Shown: piece after piece, positions 1 to 9,843 of the stretch
Numbering within the stretch: the stretch's first letter is position 1
Layout: every line of letters begins with the position of its first letter
Program-made: the position numbers and the translations under genes
DNA from: Pseudomonas sp.
Lineage (GTDB): Bacteria > Pseudomonadota > Gammaproteobacteria > Pseudomonadales > Pseudomonadaceae
Length of the DNA: 48,436 nt
Assembly (NCBI RefSeq): GCF_030698175.1
Contig: NZ_JAUYNT010000035.1
Span: 1-48,436, forward strand
Direction: 5' to 3'
Notes under the pieces: generated by a model
Told to the model about the DNA's origin: nothing
Seen by the model: the letters and a program-made list of their open reading frames with translations, nothing else
The model's database searches: none

Positions 1-74
1 TGAACGATGGATTTCTGTTTGATCGTGAGCAGATCAAGCCGAACCAGCAGGTGTTGAAAGGATTGGGCATCCAT
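1..74 (-). CDS. 5' end of a leftward gene, probably insertion-sequence transposase (partial)
   Basis: The reverse strand opens with ATG at 74 and stays open to the window edge, giving an N-terminus that begins MDAQSFQHLLVRLDLL. A clear Shine-Dalgarno AAGGAG lies eight bases upstream (around 81-86), so the start is well supported. The short N-terminus and the sequence just upstream resemble IS1595-type transposases, whose reading frame begins close to the element end. That family assignment is from memory and rests on only 24 residues. Any small cytoplasmic protein with this N-terminus is an alternative. Confidence 0.45.
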   Translation of the reverse strand, partial: MDAQSFQHLLVRLDLLTIKQKSIV

Positions 75-140
75 AACGGTACTCCTTGATGAGCACGCGT
101 CTTGAGTTTAGACCTTGCAACAGTTAACGGGTACAGAGCC
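1..140 (-). mobile_element. Putative end of an insertion sequence (IS1595-like)
   Basis: Read on the reverse strand, position 140 begins GGCTCTGTACCCGTTAAC and leads within about 65 bases into the Shine-Dalgarno and start of the partial gene at 74. This boundary abuts exactly the T-tract of the metK terminator (141-168), as expected if an element inserted just behind it. The inverted terminal partner and target duplication would lie outside the window, so this is inference. Confidence 0.35.
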
Positions 141-168
141 AATAAAAAGCCCCGCACAGGGCGGGGCT
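141..168 (-). terminator. Rho-independent terminator of metK
   Basis: On the reverse strand the sequence AGCCCCGC, a five-base loop and GCGGGGCT form an eight-base-pair GC stem, followed directly by TTTTTATT. It lies 19 bases past the metK stop, the expected place for its intrinsic terminator. Confidence 0.85.
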
Positions 169-186
169 CGGGTGTTGCTGGCAGCC

Positions 187-1373
<1,187 letters not shown>

Positions 1374-1377
<4 letters not shown>

Positions 1378-2402
1378 CGGGGCAGTTCCTGTTCTATCTG
1401 TAGGTGAGGGCGGCCAGCGGGCGCCGCCGTTGGCTTGCGAAAATGGCGGACCTGAATCTGGAAGCCATTACGTAAACCTAAGTACACACTTTCTTCGGGC
1501 ATCAGCCCCGCGGCACTGGCCCAGCGGGCCAGGTCGTCTTGCTCAAAGCCCAGCCAAAGATCGCCGCAGGCATCGCGGGCCCAGCTCTGGTTGTGGCTGC
1601 ATAACTCGGTGATCAGCAAGCTACCGTCGGGCTTTACCCGCTGTGCAAGCTGTTTGATTGCCTCGGCCGGCGCGGCAAAGTGATGCAGCACCATGTTCAG
1701 TACCACGCAGTCGGCGCTGGCGGCGGATTGACCCAAGGCGTCGAGCAACTCTAGCTGAACATTGGCTAGGCCTTCACGCTCGCAGCGTTGCCGGGCCAGT
1801 TCGAGCATCGCCGGGCTGTTGTCCAGCGCCGTCACCTGGGCGAAGCGGCGCGCCAGTTCGGGCAGAAAACCGCCGTCGCCGGGGCCGACTTCCAGGGCCG
1901 TGGCGCTGCTGGCAAAGTTCAGTGAATCGAGCAGCGCCAGCAGGCTGTCGCGGTACTGCGGCAGGCTGGCGATCAGGTCTTGTTGGGCCTGAAAGCTGTC
2001 GGCGATGCGCGCAAAGAAATCGTGGCTGGCGGCGGCGCGCTGGCTGTGGACGACGGCGATGCGTTGTTGCACCTCGGCCGGCAGCTCCAGGGCGTCGACT
2101 TCATCGAGCAGGGCGGCGTGCAATTTGCCGCAAAACAACTCGGTCTGGGCCAGGGCCCGGCGATAGAAAATCGCATTGCCTTCACGGCGAGTGGCGACCA
2201 AACGGGCCTGGGCCAGCACCTTTAAATGGTGACTGATACCGGATTGGCCGGTGGCGAAGATTTGTGCCAGCTCCAGTACGCCAAACGAATCGTTGGCCAG
2301 CGCCCGCAACACATTCAGACGCAGCGGGTCGCCGCCGGCCTTGCACAGGCTGGCGAGCTCATCGCTGGCTTCGAAACGAAGTTGGGGCACGCGTAGATTC
2401 AT
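1374..2402 (-). CDS. ArsR-family regulator fused to a SAM-dependent methyltransferase domain
   Basis: The 342-residue protein has an N-terminal winged helix of the ArsR type (about residues 20-95, recognition helix SGISHHLKVL at 54-63). A class I methyltransferase fold follows, with motif I EVGPGDGGF at 171-179 and an acidic residue (D194) ending the second strand. The same strand continues into metK with a 4-nt overlap. ArsR proteins upstream of methionine-cycle genes are known as SahR in some proteobacteria, sensing S-adenosylhomocysteine. Assigning that role here is inference from context and the methyltransferase domain. A long palindrome 30-70 bases upstream is a likely operator. Whether the domain is catalytic or only a ligand sensor is not visible. 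Confidence 0.88.
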
Positions 2403-2432
2403 GAGCGGCAGTTTAGGTCGCGTATTTTATCG

Positions 2433-2474
2433 CCGCAAGACCAATATCAAAAAATTTTGATATTGGTCTTGCGG
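2433..2474. promoter_or_regulatory. Perfect 20+20 bp palindrome, candidate operator of the ArsR-methyltransferase/metK operon
   Basis: The arm CCGCAAGACCAATATCAAAA (2433-2452) is followed after two bases by its exact reverse complement (2455-2474). The inner half, ATATCAAA and TTTGATAT, is AT-rich and looks like a winged-helix regulator site. It lies 31 bases upstream of the ATG at 2402, where the promoter of the leftward operon must be. A bidirectional terminator is an alternative, since the centre contains A and T runs, but no gene ends here. Confidence 0.6.
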
Positions 2475-2636
2475 CCCAGGCCGGCCGTTGACTGCCTCTA
2501 TTTGCGCGCAAAGTGGCGGACTGAACGGTCTTTGCCGCGACAAAAACGGCCGTAGCGACCATCTGTGATTGCCCCGCTGGGCTTGCTGGGCGAAAATGCC
2601 CGCCTTTTTCGACTTAATGATTTGCAGAAACAGTTC

Positions 2637-2765
2637 AAGATCGTAGCGAGCGCAGGGCAGACAAGGCGAAAGCAGGCGAGGATGCGGAGTTTACGGGTTG
2701 TAAATGAGCAGTCCGAGCCAGCTTTCAACGCAGTATGACCAAGCGCAGTAGATATTGAGCTGTTT
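2637..2765. repeat. Intergenic repeat of the gtagcgagc/gtaaatgag family
   Basis: The 390-base gap between the ArsR-methyltransferase gene and tkt (2403-2793) holds the palindrome at 2433-2474 and then this stretch. It carries the segments gatcgtagcgagcg, aggcgaaagcaggcgag and tttacgggttgtaaatgagc. Related segments occur in opposite orientation at 12085-12322. It looks like a dispersed Pseudomonas intergenic repeat and contains no convincing gene. The tkt promoter presumably lies within or after it. Confidence 0.5.
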
Positions 2766-2793
2766 CTACCACAGCCCAGCCAGGAGATAAGCA

Positions 2794-4791
2794 ATGCCCA
2801 GCCGTCGCGAGCGAGCCAATGCCATCCGCGCACTCAGCATGGATGCTGTGCAGAAAGCCAATAGCGGCCACCCCGGCGCCCCCATGGGCATGGCGGACAT
2901 CGCCGAAGTCTTGTGGCACGACGTGCTGCAGCACAACCCGGCGAACCCGGACTGGGCCAACCGCGACCGCTTCGTGTTGTCCAACGGCCACGGCTCGATG
3001 CTGATCTACTCCTTGCTGCACCTGACTGGCTACGACCTGTCGATCGACGACCTGAAGAACTTCCGCCAGTTGCACAGCCGCACGCCGGGCCACCCGGAGT
3101 TTGGCTACACCCCAGGCGTTGAGACCACCACCGGCCCGCTCGGCCAAGGCCTGGCCAATGCCGTGGGTTTCGCCCTGGCCGAGAAGGTTTTGGCGGCGCA
3201 GTTCAACCGCGATGGCCACAACATCGTTGACCACCACACCTACGTGTTCCTGGGTGATGGCTGCATGATGGAAGGCATTTCCCACGAAGTCAGCTCTCTG
3301 GCGGGCACCCTGGGCCTCGGTAAGCTGATCGCGTTCTACGATGACAACGGCATCTCCATCGACGGCGAAGTCGAAGGCTGGTTCACCGACGACACCCCGA
3401 AACGCTTCGAGGCCTACGGCTGGCAGGTGATTCGTCACGTCGACGGGCATGATCCGGAAGAGCTGAAAATCGCCATCGACACCGCCCGCAAGAGCGAGCA
3501 ACCGACGCTGATCTGCTGCAAAACCGTGATTGGCTTTGGCTCACCGAACAAGCAAGGCAAAGAAGACTGCCACGGCGCCCCGCTGGGTGCCGATGAAATC
3601 GCCCTGACCCGCGCCGCCCTAGGCTGGAAGTACGGCCCGTTCGAAGTGCCAAGCGCGATCTACGCCGAGTGGGATGCCAAGGAAGCCGGCGCCGCCCGTG
3701 AAGCCGAATGGAACCAGCGCTTTGCCACCTACGCGGCAGCGCACCCAGAATTGGCCAGCGAATTTACCCGGCGCATGCAGGGCGAGTTGCCGGCCGATTT
3801 CGCCGCCAAGTCTGCTGCTTATATCCAGGAAGTCGCGACCAAGGGCGAAACCATCGCCAGCCGCAAGGCCAGCCAGAACGCGCTGAATGCTCTCGGCCCG
3901 TTGCTGCCGGAGTTTCTCGGTGGTTCGGCCGACTTGGCCGGCTCCAACCTGACCCTGTGGAAAGGCTGCCAGGGCGTGTCGGCCACCGACGCCAGCGGCA
4001 ACTATATGTACTACGGCGTGCGCGAGTTCGGCATGAGCGCGATCATGAACGGCGTCGCCCGTCACGGTGGCTTCATTCCTTACGGCGCGACCTTCCTGAT
4101 CTTCATGGAGTACGCCCGCAACGCCGTGCGCATGTCGGCCCTGATGAAGCAGCGGGTGATTTACGTGTTCACCCACGACTCCATCGGCCTCGGCGAAGAC
4201 GGCCCAACCCACCAGCCGATCGAACAACTGGCCAGCCTGCGTTGCACGCCGAATCTGGACACCTGGCGTCCGGCGGATGCAGTGGAATCGGCGGTGGCCT
4301 GGAAGGCGGCGATTGAGCGTAACGACGGCCCGTCGGCGCTGATCTTCAGCCGGCAAAACCTGCCGCACCAGAGCCGCGACGCCCAGCAGTTGGCCGCTGT
4401 GGCCCGTGGCGCTTATGTGTTGAAAGATTGCAGCGGTGAACCTGAGTTGCTGCTGATCGCCACCGGCTCGGAAGTCGGCTTGGCCGTGCAAGCCTATGAC
4501 GCATTGACGGCCCAAGGCCGCAAAGTGCGGGTGGTGTCGATGCCGAGCACCAGCGTGTTCGATGCCCAGGACGCTGGTTACAAGCAAGAGGTGCTGCCGT
4601 TGCAAGTCAGCGCACGGATCGCCATCGAAGCCTCCCATGCGGACTTTTGGTACAAGTATGTCGGCCTGGAAGGGCGGATTATAGGCATGACCAGCTTCGG
4701 CGAGTCGGCACCGGCTGCGGCGCTGTTCGAAGAGTTTGGCTTCACCCTGGAAAACGTTCTGGAAACTGCCGCCGAGCTGCTGGACGTCTGA
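2794..4791 (+). CDS. tkt: Transketolase
   Basis: Transketolase moves two-carbon units between sugar phosphates in the non-oxidative pentose phosphate pathway, using thiamine diphosphate. The 665-residue length is normal. The N-terminal SGHPGAPMGMADIAEVLW segment (residues 24-41), the thiamine diphosphate motif GDGCMMEG near 155 with the downstream DDN, and the pyrimidine-binding domain segment THDSIGLGEDGPTHQP are all present. An AGGAG ribosome site stands just before the ATG at 2794. The gene heads the tkt-epd-pgk-fba cluster found in many gammaproteobacteria. Confidence 0.97.
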   Translation: MPSRRERANAIRALSMDAVQKANSGHPGAPMGMADIAEVLWHDVLQHNPANPDWANRDRFVLSNGHGSMLIYSLLHLTGYDLSIDDLKNFRQLHSRTPGHPEFGYTPGVETTTGPLGQGLANAVGFALAEKVLAAQFNRDGHNIVDHHTYVFLGDGCMMEGISHEVSSLAGTLGLGKLIAFYDDNGISIDGEVEGWFTDDTPKRFEAYGWQVIRHVDGHDPEELKIAIDTARKSEQPTLICCKTVIGFGSPNKQGKEDCHGAPLGADEIALTRAALGWKYGPFEVPSAIYAEWDAKEAGAAREAEWNQRFATYAAAHPELASEFTRRMQGELPADFAAKSAAYIQEVATKGETIASRKASQNALNALGPLLPEFLGGSADLAGSNLTLWKGCQGVSATDASGNYMYYGVREFGMSAIMNGVARHGGFIPYGATFLIFMEYARNAVRMSALMKQRVIYVFTHDSIGLGEDGPTHQPIEQLASLRCTPNLDTWRPADAVESAVAWKAAIERNDGPSALIFSRQNLPHQSRDAQQLAAVARGAYVLKDCSGEPELLLIATGSEVGLAVQAYDALTAQGRKVRVVSMPSTSVFDAQDAGYKQEVLPLQVSARIAIEASHADFWYKYVGLEGRIIGMTSFGESAPAAALFEEFGFTLENVLETAAELLDV

Positions 4792-4800
4792 TGTGCCTTG

Positions 4801-4875
4801 GTAGGATGGGTTGAGCGCAGCGATACCCATGCTGCTGAGCTTCGATGGGTATCGCTGCGCTCAACACCATCCTAC
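4801..4875. repeat. Palindromic intergenic repeat (gtaggatggg...cccatcctac type)
   Basis: The arm gtaggatgggttgagcgcag (4801-4820, continuing cgatacccat) is mirrored by atgggtatcgctgcgctcaa and its flank at 4845-4875. The stem of about 30 base pairs has a small imperfection and a 14-base loop. A longer relative with the same outer ends lies at 18498-18636. It fills most of the tkt-epd gap and could fold in the transcript. Confidence 0.8.
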
Positions 4876-4925
4876 GGTCGCCACCTTCGAGCCATGTCGA
4901 TGGGTTGTTTTTCACCGAGATCGTT

Positions 4926-5975
4926 ATGTCCAACCGCCCTTATAAAATCGCCCTCAACGGTTACGGCCGCATCGGCCGCTGCGTGCTGCGTGCGCTGCAC
5001 GAGCGGGGCGCGGGTGCGGGCCTGGAAATAGTCGCGCTGAACGATCTGGCCGATCAGGCCAGCATCGAATACCTGACCCGCTTTGACTCCACCCACGGGC
5101 GTTTTCCCGGCGAGGTGCGGGTCGAAGGCGATTGCCTGCATATCCAGGGGCAGTGCGTAAAAGTGCTGCGCCAGAGCACGCCCGAGGCGATTGATTGGGC
5201 CGGGCTGGGCATCGATCTGCTGCTGGAGTGCTCGGGTGCCTATCACACCCGTGCCGACGCCCAGCGTTTCATCGACGCCGGCGCGCCGCGGTTATTGTTG
5301 TCGCAGCCGATGACCAGCGAGGCGGATATCGACGCCACCATCGTCTACGGCGTCAATCAGCAACAGCTGACCGGCCGCGAGCGGCTGGTCTCCAACGCCT
5401 CCTGCACCACCAACTGCGGTGTGCCGTTGCTCAAGCTGCTGAATGAGGCGGTGGGCTTGGAGTACGTGTCGATCACCACCATTCACTCGGCGATGAACGA
5501 CCAGCCGGTCATCGATGCTTACCACCACGAAGACCTGCGCCGCACCCGTTCGGCGTTTCAGTCGGTGATTCCGGTGTCCACCGGTCTGGCCCGTGGCATC
5601 GAGCGGCTGTTGCCGGAACTTGTTGGGCGAATCCAGGCCAAAGCAGTGCGCGTGCCGACGGTGAATGTCTCCTGTCTCGACATCTGCCTGCTGACGGCCC
5701 GCGATACCACGGCCGCCGAGATTAACCAGATCCTCCGGGCGGCGGCTGAAAGCGGCCCGCTAAAAGGCTTGCTGGCTTACACCGAGTTACCCCACGCCAG
5801 CTGCGACTTTAACCATGACCCCCATTCGGCGATTGTCGATGGCAGTCAGACCCGGGTTTCCGGCCCGCGGCTGGTGAACCTGCTGGCCTGGTTCGACAAC
5901 GAATGGGGCTTTGCCAACCGTATGCTGGACGTCGCCGAGCATTGGCTCGACGCCGCGCAAACACCTTCAACCTAA
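4926..5975 (+). CDS. epd: D-erythrose-4-phosphate dehydrogenase (GapA-like)
   Basis: Epd oxidises erythrose 4-phosphate to 4-phosphoerythronate, the first step of pyridoxal phosphate synthesis. From ATG 4926 the protein has 349 residues, starting MSNRPYKIALNGYGRIGR with the Rossmann motif GYGRIGR at 12-18. The catalytic NASCTTNC motif places the active cysteine at residue 160, and SAMNDQPVIDAYHHEDLRRTR follows. Its place between tkt and pgk supports Epd rather than a glycolytic GapA. The frame is open back to 4845, but that extension lies in the intergenic repeat and is unlike the family N-terminus. Confidence 0.94.
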   Translation: MSNRPYKIALNGYGRIGRCVLRALHERGAGAGLEIVALNDLADQASIEYLTRFDSTHGRFPGEVRVEGDCLHIQGQCVKVLRQSTPEAIDWAGLGIDLLLECSGAYHTRADAQRFIDAGAPRLLLSQPMTSEADIDATIVYGVNQQQLTGRERLVSNASCTTNCGVPLLKLLNEAVGLEYVSITTIHSAMNDQPVIDAYHHEDLRRTRSAFQSVIPVSTGLARGIERLLPELVGRIQAKAVRVPTVNVSCLDICLLTARDTTAAEINQILRAAAESGPLKGLLAYTELPHASCDFNHDPHSAIVDGSQTRVSGPRLVNLLAWFDNEWGFANRMLDVAEHWLDAAQTPST

Positions 5976-5999
5976 CCAGCCCCGAACAGGACTGCAGCC

Positions 6000-7178
6000 A
6001 TGACCACGCCGTTTAACACCATCGTGAAGATGACCGATCTCGACCTCGCAGGTTTGCGCGTACTGATCCGCGAAGACCTCAACGTGCCGGTAAAAGACGG
6101 CGTGGTCAGCAGTGCCGCGCGGATTATCGCCTCTCTGCCCACCATCAAATTGGCGTTGGAAAAAGGCGCGGCAGTCATGGTCTGCTCGCACCTGGGGCGC
6201 CCGACTGAAGGCGAGTTCTCGGCGGAAAACAGCCTGGCGCCAGTGGCCGCTTACCTGAGCGAAGCCCTAGGCCGTGACGTGCCGCTGCTGGCCGACTATC
6301 TGGGCGGGGTGGCGGTTAAGCCTGGCGAATTGGTGTTGCTGGAGAACGTGCGCTTCAACGCCGGCGAGAAGAAAAACAGCGATGCCCTGGCCCAGCAATA
6401 CGCCGCCCTCTGCGACGTGTTTGTGATGGACGCTTTCGGCACCGCCCACCGCGCCGAGGGTTCGACCCATGGCGTGGCCAAGTTTGCCAAAGTCGCCTGC
6501 GCTGGCCCGTTGCTGGCGGCTGAACTGGACGCGTTGGGCAAGGCCCTGGGCAACCCGGCCAAGCCGATGGCCGCCATCGTGGCTGGCTCCAAGGTGTCGA
6601 CCAAGCTGGATGTACTCAACAGCCTGAGCCTGATTTGCGATCAGCTGATTGTCGGCGGAGGCATCGCCAATACCTTCCTGGCCGCAGCCGGTTACCCGGT
6701 GGGCAAGTCGTTGTATGAGCCGGATTTGCTCGACGTTGCCCGCGCCATCGCCGCCAAGGTCAGCGTGCCGTTGCCGGTGGATGTGGTGGTGGCCAAGCGC
6801 TTTGCTGAAGATGCCGAGGCCACGGTCAAGCTGATCGGCGACGTGAGTGAGGACGACATGATTCTCGACATAGGTCCGCAAACGGCCGCGCAGTTTGCCG
6901 AGTTGTTGCAATCGGCCAAGACCATTCTGTGGAACGGTCCGGTGGGTGTGTTCGAGTTCGACCAATTCGGCAACGGCACCAAGGTGCTGGCCCAGGCCAT
7001 CGCCGCCAGCCCGGCGTTCTCGATTGCCGGCGGTGGCGACACCTTGGCGGCCATCGATAAATACGACGTGGCTGCGCAGATTTCCTATATTTCCACCGGC
7101 GGCGGTGCTTTCCTTGAGTTCGTCGAAGGCAAGGTGTTGCCGGCCGTCGCGGTGCTGGAACAACGCGGCAAGGCGTAG
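6000..7178 (+). CDS. pgk: Phosphoglycerate kinase
   Basis: Pgk transfers phosphate between 1,3-bisphosphoglycerate and ADP in glycolysis and gluconeogenesis. The 392-residue protein carries the substrate-binding segments LIREDLNVPVKDG near the N-terminus and CSHLGRPTEG at about 60-70, the lysine-containing IVAGSKVSTKLDVL, and the C-terminal nucleotide-site GGGDTLAAIDKY and STGGGAFLEF. An AGGA lies upstream of ATG 6000. A second in-frame ATG at 6030 (MTDLDLAGLRVLIRED) matches the usual family N-terminus and cannot be excluded. It lies 24 bases downstream of epd. Confidence 0.96.
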   Translation: MTTPFNTIVKMTDLDLAGLRVLIREDLNVPVKDGVVSSAARIIASLPTIKLALEKGAAVMVCSHLGRPTEGEFSAENSLAPVAAYLSEALGRDVPLLADYLGGVAVKPGELVLLENVRFNAGEKKNSDALAQQYAALCDVFVMDAFGTAHRAEGSTHGVAKFAKVACAGPLLAAELDALGKALGNPAKPMAAIVAGSKVSTKLDVLNSLSLICDQLIVGGGIANTFLAAAGYPVGKSLYEPDLLDVARAIAAKVSVPLPVDVVVAKRFAEDAEATVKLIGDVSEDDMILDIGPQTAAQFAELLQSAKTILWNGPVGVFEFDQFGNGTKVLAQAIAASPAFSIAGGGDTLAAIDKYDVAAQISYISTGGGAFLEFVEGKVLPAVAVLEQRGKA

Positions 7179-7179
7179 G

Positions 7180-7211
7180 GCGGGTTAGCCGCGCAGCGGC
7201 GTAACCCGCCG
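7180..7211. repeat. Short palindrome ggcgggtta...taacccgcc between pgk and the lipoprotein gene
   Basis: Arms ggcgggtta (7180-7188) and taacccgcc (7203-7211) flank a self-complementary centre, giving a strong hairpin immediately after the pgk stop. Relatives with acgggttagcc and gcgtaacccgcc lie at 8702-8728 behind fba, and a variant at 25730-25756. It is a short dispersed repeat with no T-tract, so more likely a folding or attenuation element than a terminator. Confidence 0.6.
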
Positions 7212-7240
7212 CTGCGGTCACTTGATAAGGAGCTTCGCGG

Positions 7241-7567
7241 ATGAACAAGCACTTAGTCCTCCTGGCGCTGGCCGCCAGTGTCGGCGGTTGCGTGATATCG
7301 CCTGAGCCAACCGGTGAGTGGACTCGCTGGGTCTGCGACTCGCAGGTTGAGGTGTACTGGCGCCCGGATACGGCGCTGGAGAACGGTATGCAAGTGCGCC
7401 TCGGCGCCGGCGACATGCTCTATCACCTGACACCGGAACCCTCGGGTTCTGGCGCGCTCTACAGCAACAGCGTGTTGGCCTTTCACACCAAGGGTGACGA
7501 AGGTCTGCTGTACTGGGTGGCCAATAACGATTTGATTGGCCGCGGCTGCAAGGCACCGGGCAAATAA
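7241..7567 (+). CDS. MliC-family C-type lysozyme inhibitor-like lipoprotein
   Basis: The 108-residue protein has a short lipoprotein signal with a cysteine at residue 17 (ending SVGGC), so it is probably lipid-anchored in the envelope. The mature part contains WVCDSQVEVYWR, a central strand and the segment SGSGALYSNSVLAFHTKGDE, the pattern of MliC/PliC inhibitors of C-type lysozyme. Two further cysteines (near the start and end of the mature domain) could form the family disulfide. An AAGGAG site precedes the ATG. It lies within the pgk-fba interval, where pseudomonads commonly carry small genes of unclear relation to glycolysis. Confidence 0.75.
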   Translation: MNKHLVLLALAASVGGCVISPEPTGEWTRWVCDSQVEVYWRPDTALENGMQVRLGAGDMLYHLTPEPSGSGALYSNSVLAFHTKGDEGLLYWVANNDLIGRGCKAPGK

Positions 7568-7629
7568 TTTAAATCGCGCAGACACTAGGCTCTGTGCGCA
7601 CGGCTAAACATATAAGGGAGACTGCAAAC

Positions 7630-8694
7630 ATGGCACTTATCAGCATGCGTCAAATGCTCGACCACGCCGCCGAATTCGGTTACGGCGTGCCGGCGTTCAA
7701 CGTCAATAACCTCGAACAAATGCGCGCCATCATGGAAGCGGCGGATAAGACCGACTCGCCGGTGATCGTCCAGGCCTCGGCCGGTGCACGCAAATACGCC
7801 GGTGCACCGTTTTTGCGTCACCTGATCCTGGCCGCGATCGAAGAATTCCCGCATATCCCGGTGTGCATGCACCAGGACCACGGCACCAGCCCGGATGTCT
7901 GTCAGCGCTCGATCCAGCTGGGCTTCAGCTCGGTGATGATGGACGGCTCGCTGAAAGAAGACGGCAAGACCCCGGCCGACTATGAGTACAACGTCGCCGT
8001 CACCCAGCAGACCGTTGCCTTCGCCCACGCCTGTGGCGTGTCGGTAGAAGGCGAGTTGGGTTGCCTGGGCAGCCTGGAAACCGGTATGGCCGGTGAAGAA
8101 GACGGCATCGGCGCCGAAGGCGTGCTCGATCACAGTCAGATGCTCACCGACCCGGAAGAAGCCGCGGACTTCGTCAAGCGCACCCAAGTCGATGCCCTGG
8201 CCATCGCCATCGGCACCAGCCACGGCGCTTACAAGTTCACCAAGCCACCGACTGGCGACATCCTGGCTATCGACCGGATCAAAGCGATTCACGCGCGCAT
8301 CCCCAACACTCACCTGGTCATGCACGGCTCCTCGAGCGTGCCGCAAGAGTGGCTGGCGATCATCAACCAGTACGGCGGCGACATCAAAGAAACCTACGGC
8401 GTGCCGGTTGAAGAAATCGTCGAAGGCATCAAGTACGGCGTGCGCAAGGTCAATATCGACACCGACCTGCGTCTGGCCTCCACCGGTGCCATGCGCCGCC
8501 TGATGGCCACCAACCCGAGCGAGTTCGACCCGCGTAAATTCTTCGGCGCCACCGTCACGGCGATGCGCGACATCTGCATCGCTCGTTACGAAGCCTTCGG
8601 CACCGCCGGCAACGCCTCGAAGATCAAACCGCTGAATCTGGAAGCCATGTTCCAGCGTTACGCCAAGGGCGAGCTGGCCGCTAAGGTTAACTAA
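7630..8694 (+). CDS. fba: Fructose-1,6-bisphosphate aldolase, class II
   Basis: This zinc enzyme splits fructose 1,6-bisphosphate reversibly to dihydroxyacetone phosphate and glyceraldehyde 3-phosphate. From ATG 7630, which follows AAGGGAG, the protein has 354 residues. Visible marks are PAFNVNNLEQMRA (21-33), the zinc and catalytic segment CMHQDHG with D83 and H84, the acidic loop VEGELGCLGSLE (139-150), and GTSHGAYKF (195-203). The frame is open upstream to 7594, but the ribosome site fixes 7630. It is the last gene of the central carbon cluster. Confidence 0.97.
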   Translation: MALISMRQMLDHAAEFGYGVPAFNVNNLEQMRAIMEAADKTDSPVIVQASAGARKYAGAPFLRHLILAAIEEFPHIPVCMHQDHGTSPDVCQRSIQLGFSSVMMDGSLKEDGKTPADYEYNVAVTQQTVAFAHACGVSVEGELGCLGSLETGMAGEEDGIGAEGVLDHSQMLTDPEEAADFVKRTQVDALAIAIGTSHGAYKFTKPPTGDILAIDRIKAIHARIPNTHLVMHGSSSVPQEWLAIINQYGGDIKETYGVPVEEIVEGIKYGVRKVNIDTDLRLASTGAMRRLMATNPSEFDPRKFFGATVTAMRDICIARYEAFGTAGNASKIKPLNLEAMFQRYAKGELAAKVN

Positions 8695-8744
8695 ACCGTA
8701 GGACGGGTTAGCCTAGGCGTAACCCGCCAGCCCACGTGAAAACC

Positions 8745-8772
8745 AAACCCCGCTCTCACGAGCGGGGTTTTT
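8745..8772 (+). terminator. Rho-independent terminator after fba
   Basis: AAACCCCGCT and AGCGGGGTTT form a ten-base-pair stem around a six-base loop, ending in TTTTT. It lies 50 bases past the fba stop and just before the convergent hydrolase gene stop at 8777. The A-tract on the left arm could let it serve both strands. Confidence 0.85.
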
Positions 8773-8776
8773 GCAT

Positions 8777-9748
8777 TTAGGGCTGGGCGTTTAGCAAGGG
8801 CTGCAGAAACTGCAGGATGGCCGCCTCGATTCTGGGGGTGTCGCGGGGCGAGAGGACATCGCCGGCCAGTACGTGGTGCGCGTCATCTTGGGTGTCAGCC
8901 AAGGCCAGCAGCTTCTTCGGGCTGGAGCCGAAACGGGCAAACATCTGCACGCCGGCGGCGGGGCTGACCACCTTATCCTCGGGGGAGTAAATCTGCAGCA
9001 GCGGGGCGTGGATCGCCTCGACCGGCAGCTCGCGCACGTACGCAACCAAGCCCATCATTGGCAGCAAGGCCTGGGTCGGGAAGCGATGCGTCCAATACTG
9101 CGCGTGGGCTGCATTGCGCGGCTGCCAGTGGTGCTCGGGGCCGATCAGCAGTGGTGCAAAGTGCTTGGCCCAGGGCCAGGTCAGCACTTGCGCGGCGCGG
9201 TCTTTGGGGGCGAAGTTGGGCGAGATCAGTACATAGGCCAGCACGTTCTGACTCTGTGGCTGGGTTGCCAGCCAAGTGGCCAGAGTGGCGCCGGTTGAGG
9301 TGGCGATCACCAGCACCCGCTCGCCCAGTTGCTGACCGATTTGCAGGGCCTCCTGGCTGTCGTTGAGCCAGTCGTTGACGCTGGCCTCGCTCATCGCCGC
9401 GCCGCCACGGCCGTGGCCACTGAGGCGGGTGTAAAACAGGTTGGCGCCCAGGCGCTTGGCTACTTGATCGCTCAAGGGCGCGGTCTCTTGCCGGGTGGCA
9501 GAAAAACCGTGCAGGTAAATCACCGACAGTGGCGTTTTGCGTTGGTCCGGGTGCGCCCAGACGATGGTTTTTTCTGTACCGGGAATGATCTCGGGATAAT
9601 GCGCTTCACTGTCCGCCAGATAGCGGTCGAGGTCGGCGGGCAGCTGCAAGGGCTTGAGCTGGGTGGTCACCTCGACGCGTGGACCGGCGCAGAAAGCGGC
9701 TAGCAAGGCGGTGACTATCAACAGCGATACGGCTAAGGTTTTGCTCAT
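8777..9748 (-). CDS. Exported alpha/beta hydrolase (lysophospholipase-like)
   Basis: The 323-residue protein starts with a hydrophobic segment (residues 4-20) that should act as a signal peptide or membrane anchor. C20 is present, but a phenylalanine at -1 makes it a poor lipobox. The hydrolase fold follows: YLHGFSATRQE (oxyanion region, 79-88), nucleophile elbow ATSTGA with S151, an acidic residue in YSPEDKVVSP, and the histidine pair in DDAHHV. The nucleophile motif deviates from GxSxG in its first glycine. Substrate is unknown; a lipid or ester is likely. It converges on fba and diverges from the solute-binding gene at 9844. Confidence 0.8.
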   Translation of the reverse strand: MSKTLAVSLLIVTALLAAFCAGPRVEVTTQLKPLQLPADLDRYLADSEAHYPEIIPGTEKTIVWAHPDQRKTPLSVIYLHGFSATRQETAPLSDQVAKRLGANLFYTRLSGHGRGGAAMSEASVNDWLNDSQEALQIGQQLGERVLVIATSTGATLATWLATQPQSQNVLAYVLISPNFAPKDRAAQVLTWPWAKHFAPLLIGPEHHWQPRNAAHAQYWTHRFPTQALLPMMGLVAYVRELPVEAIHAPLLQIYSPEDKVVSPAAGVQMFARFGSSPKKLLALADTQDDAHHVLAGDVLSPRDTPRIEAAILQFLQPLLNAQP

Positions 9749-9843
9749 TACTGTGCTCGGGATGGGCTTTAACGCGGTGTGGCCAGGTGGCTATAGTTAA
9801 GGCACCGCAGCGTTTGTTTGCACTTTAGGGTTCACTTCACACT

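Noticed and set aside
3619..4830. 403-codon minus-strand frame opposite tkt
   Set aside because: Shadow of the transketolase gene, rich in Gln, His and Arg, with no ribosome site or domain.
4845..4925. N-terminal extension of epd
   Set aside because: The 27 added residues come from the palindromic repeat and are unlike any GapA/Epd N-terminus.
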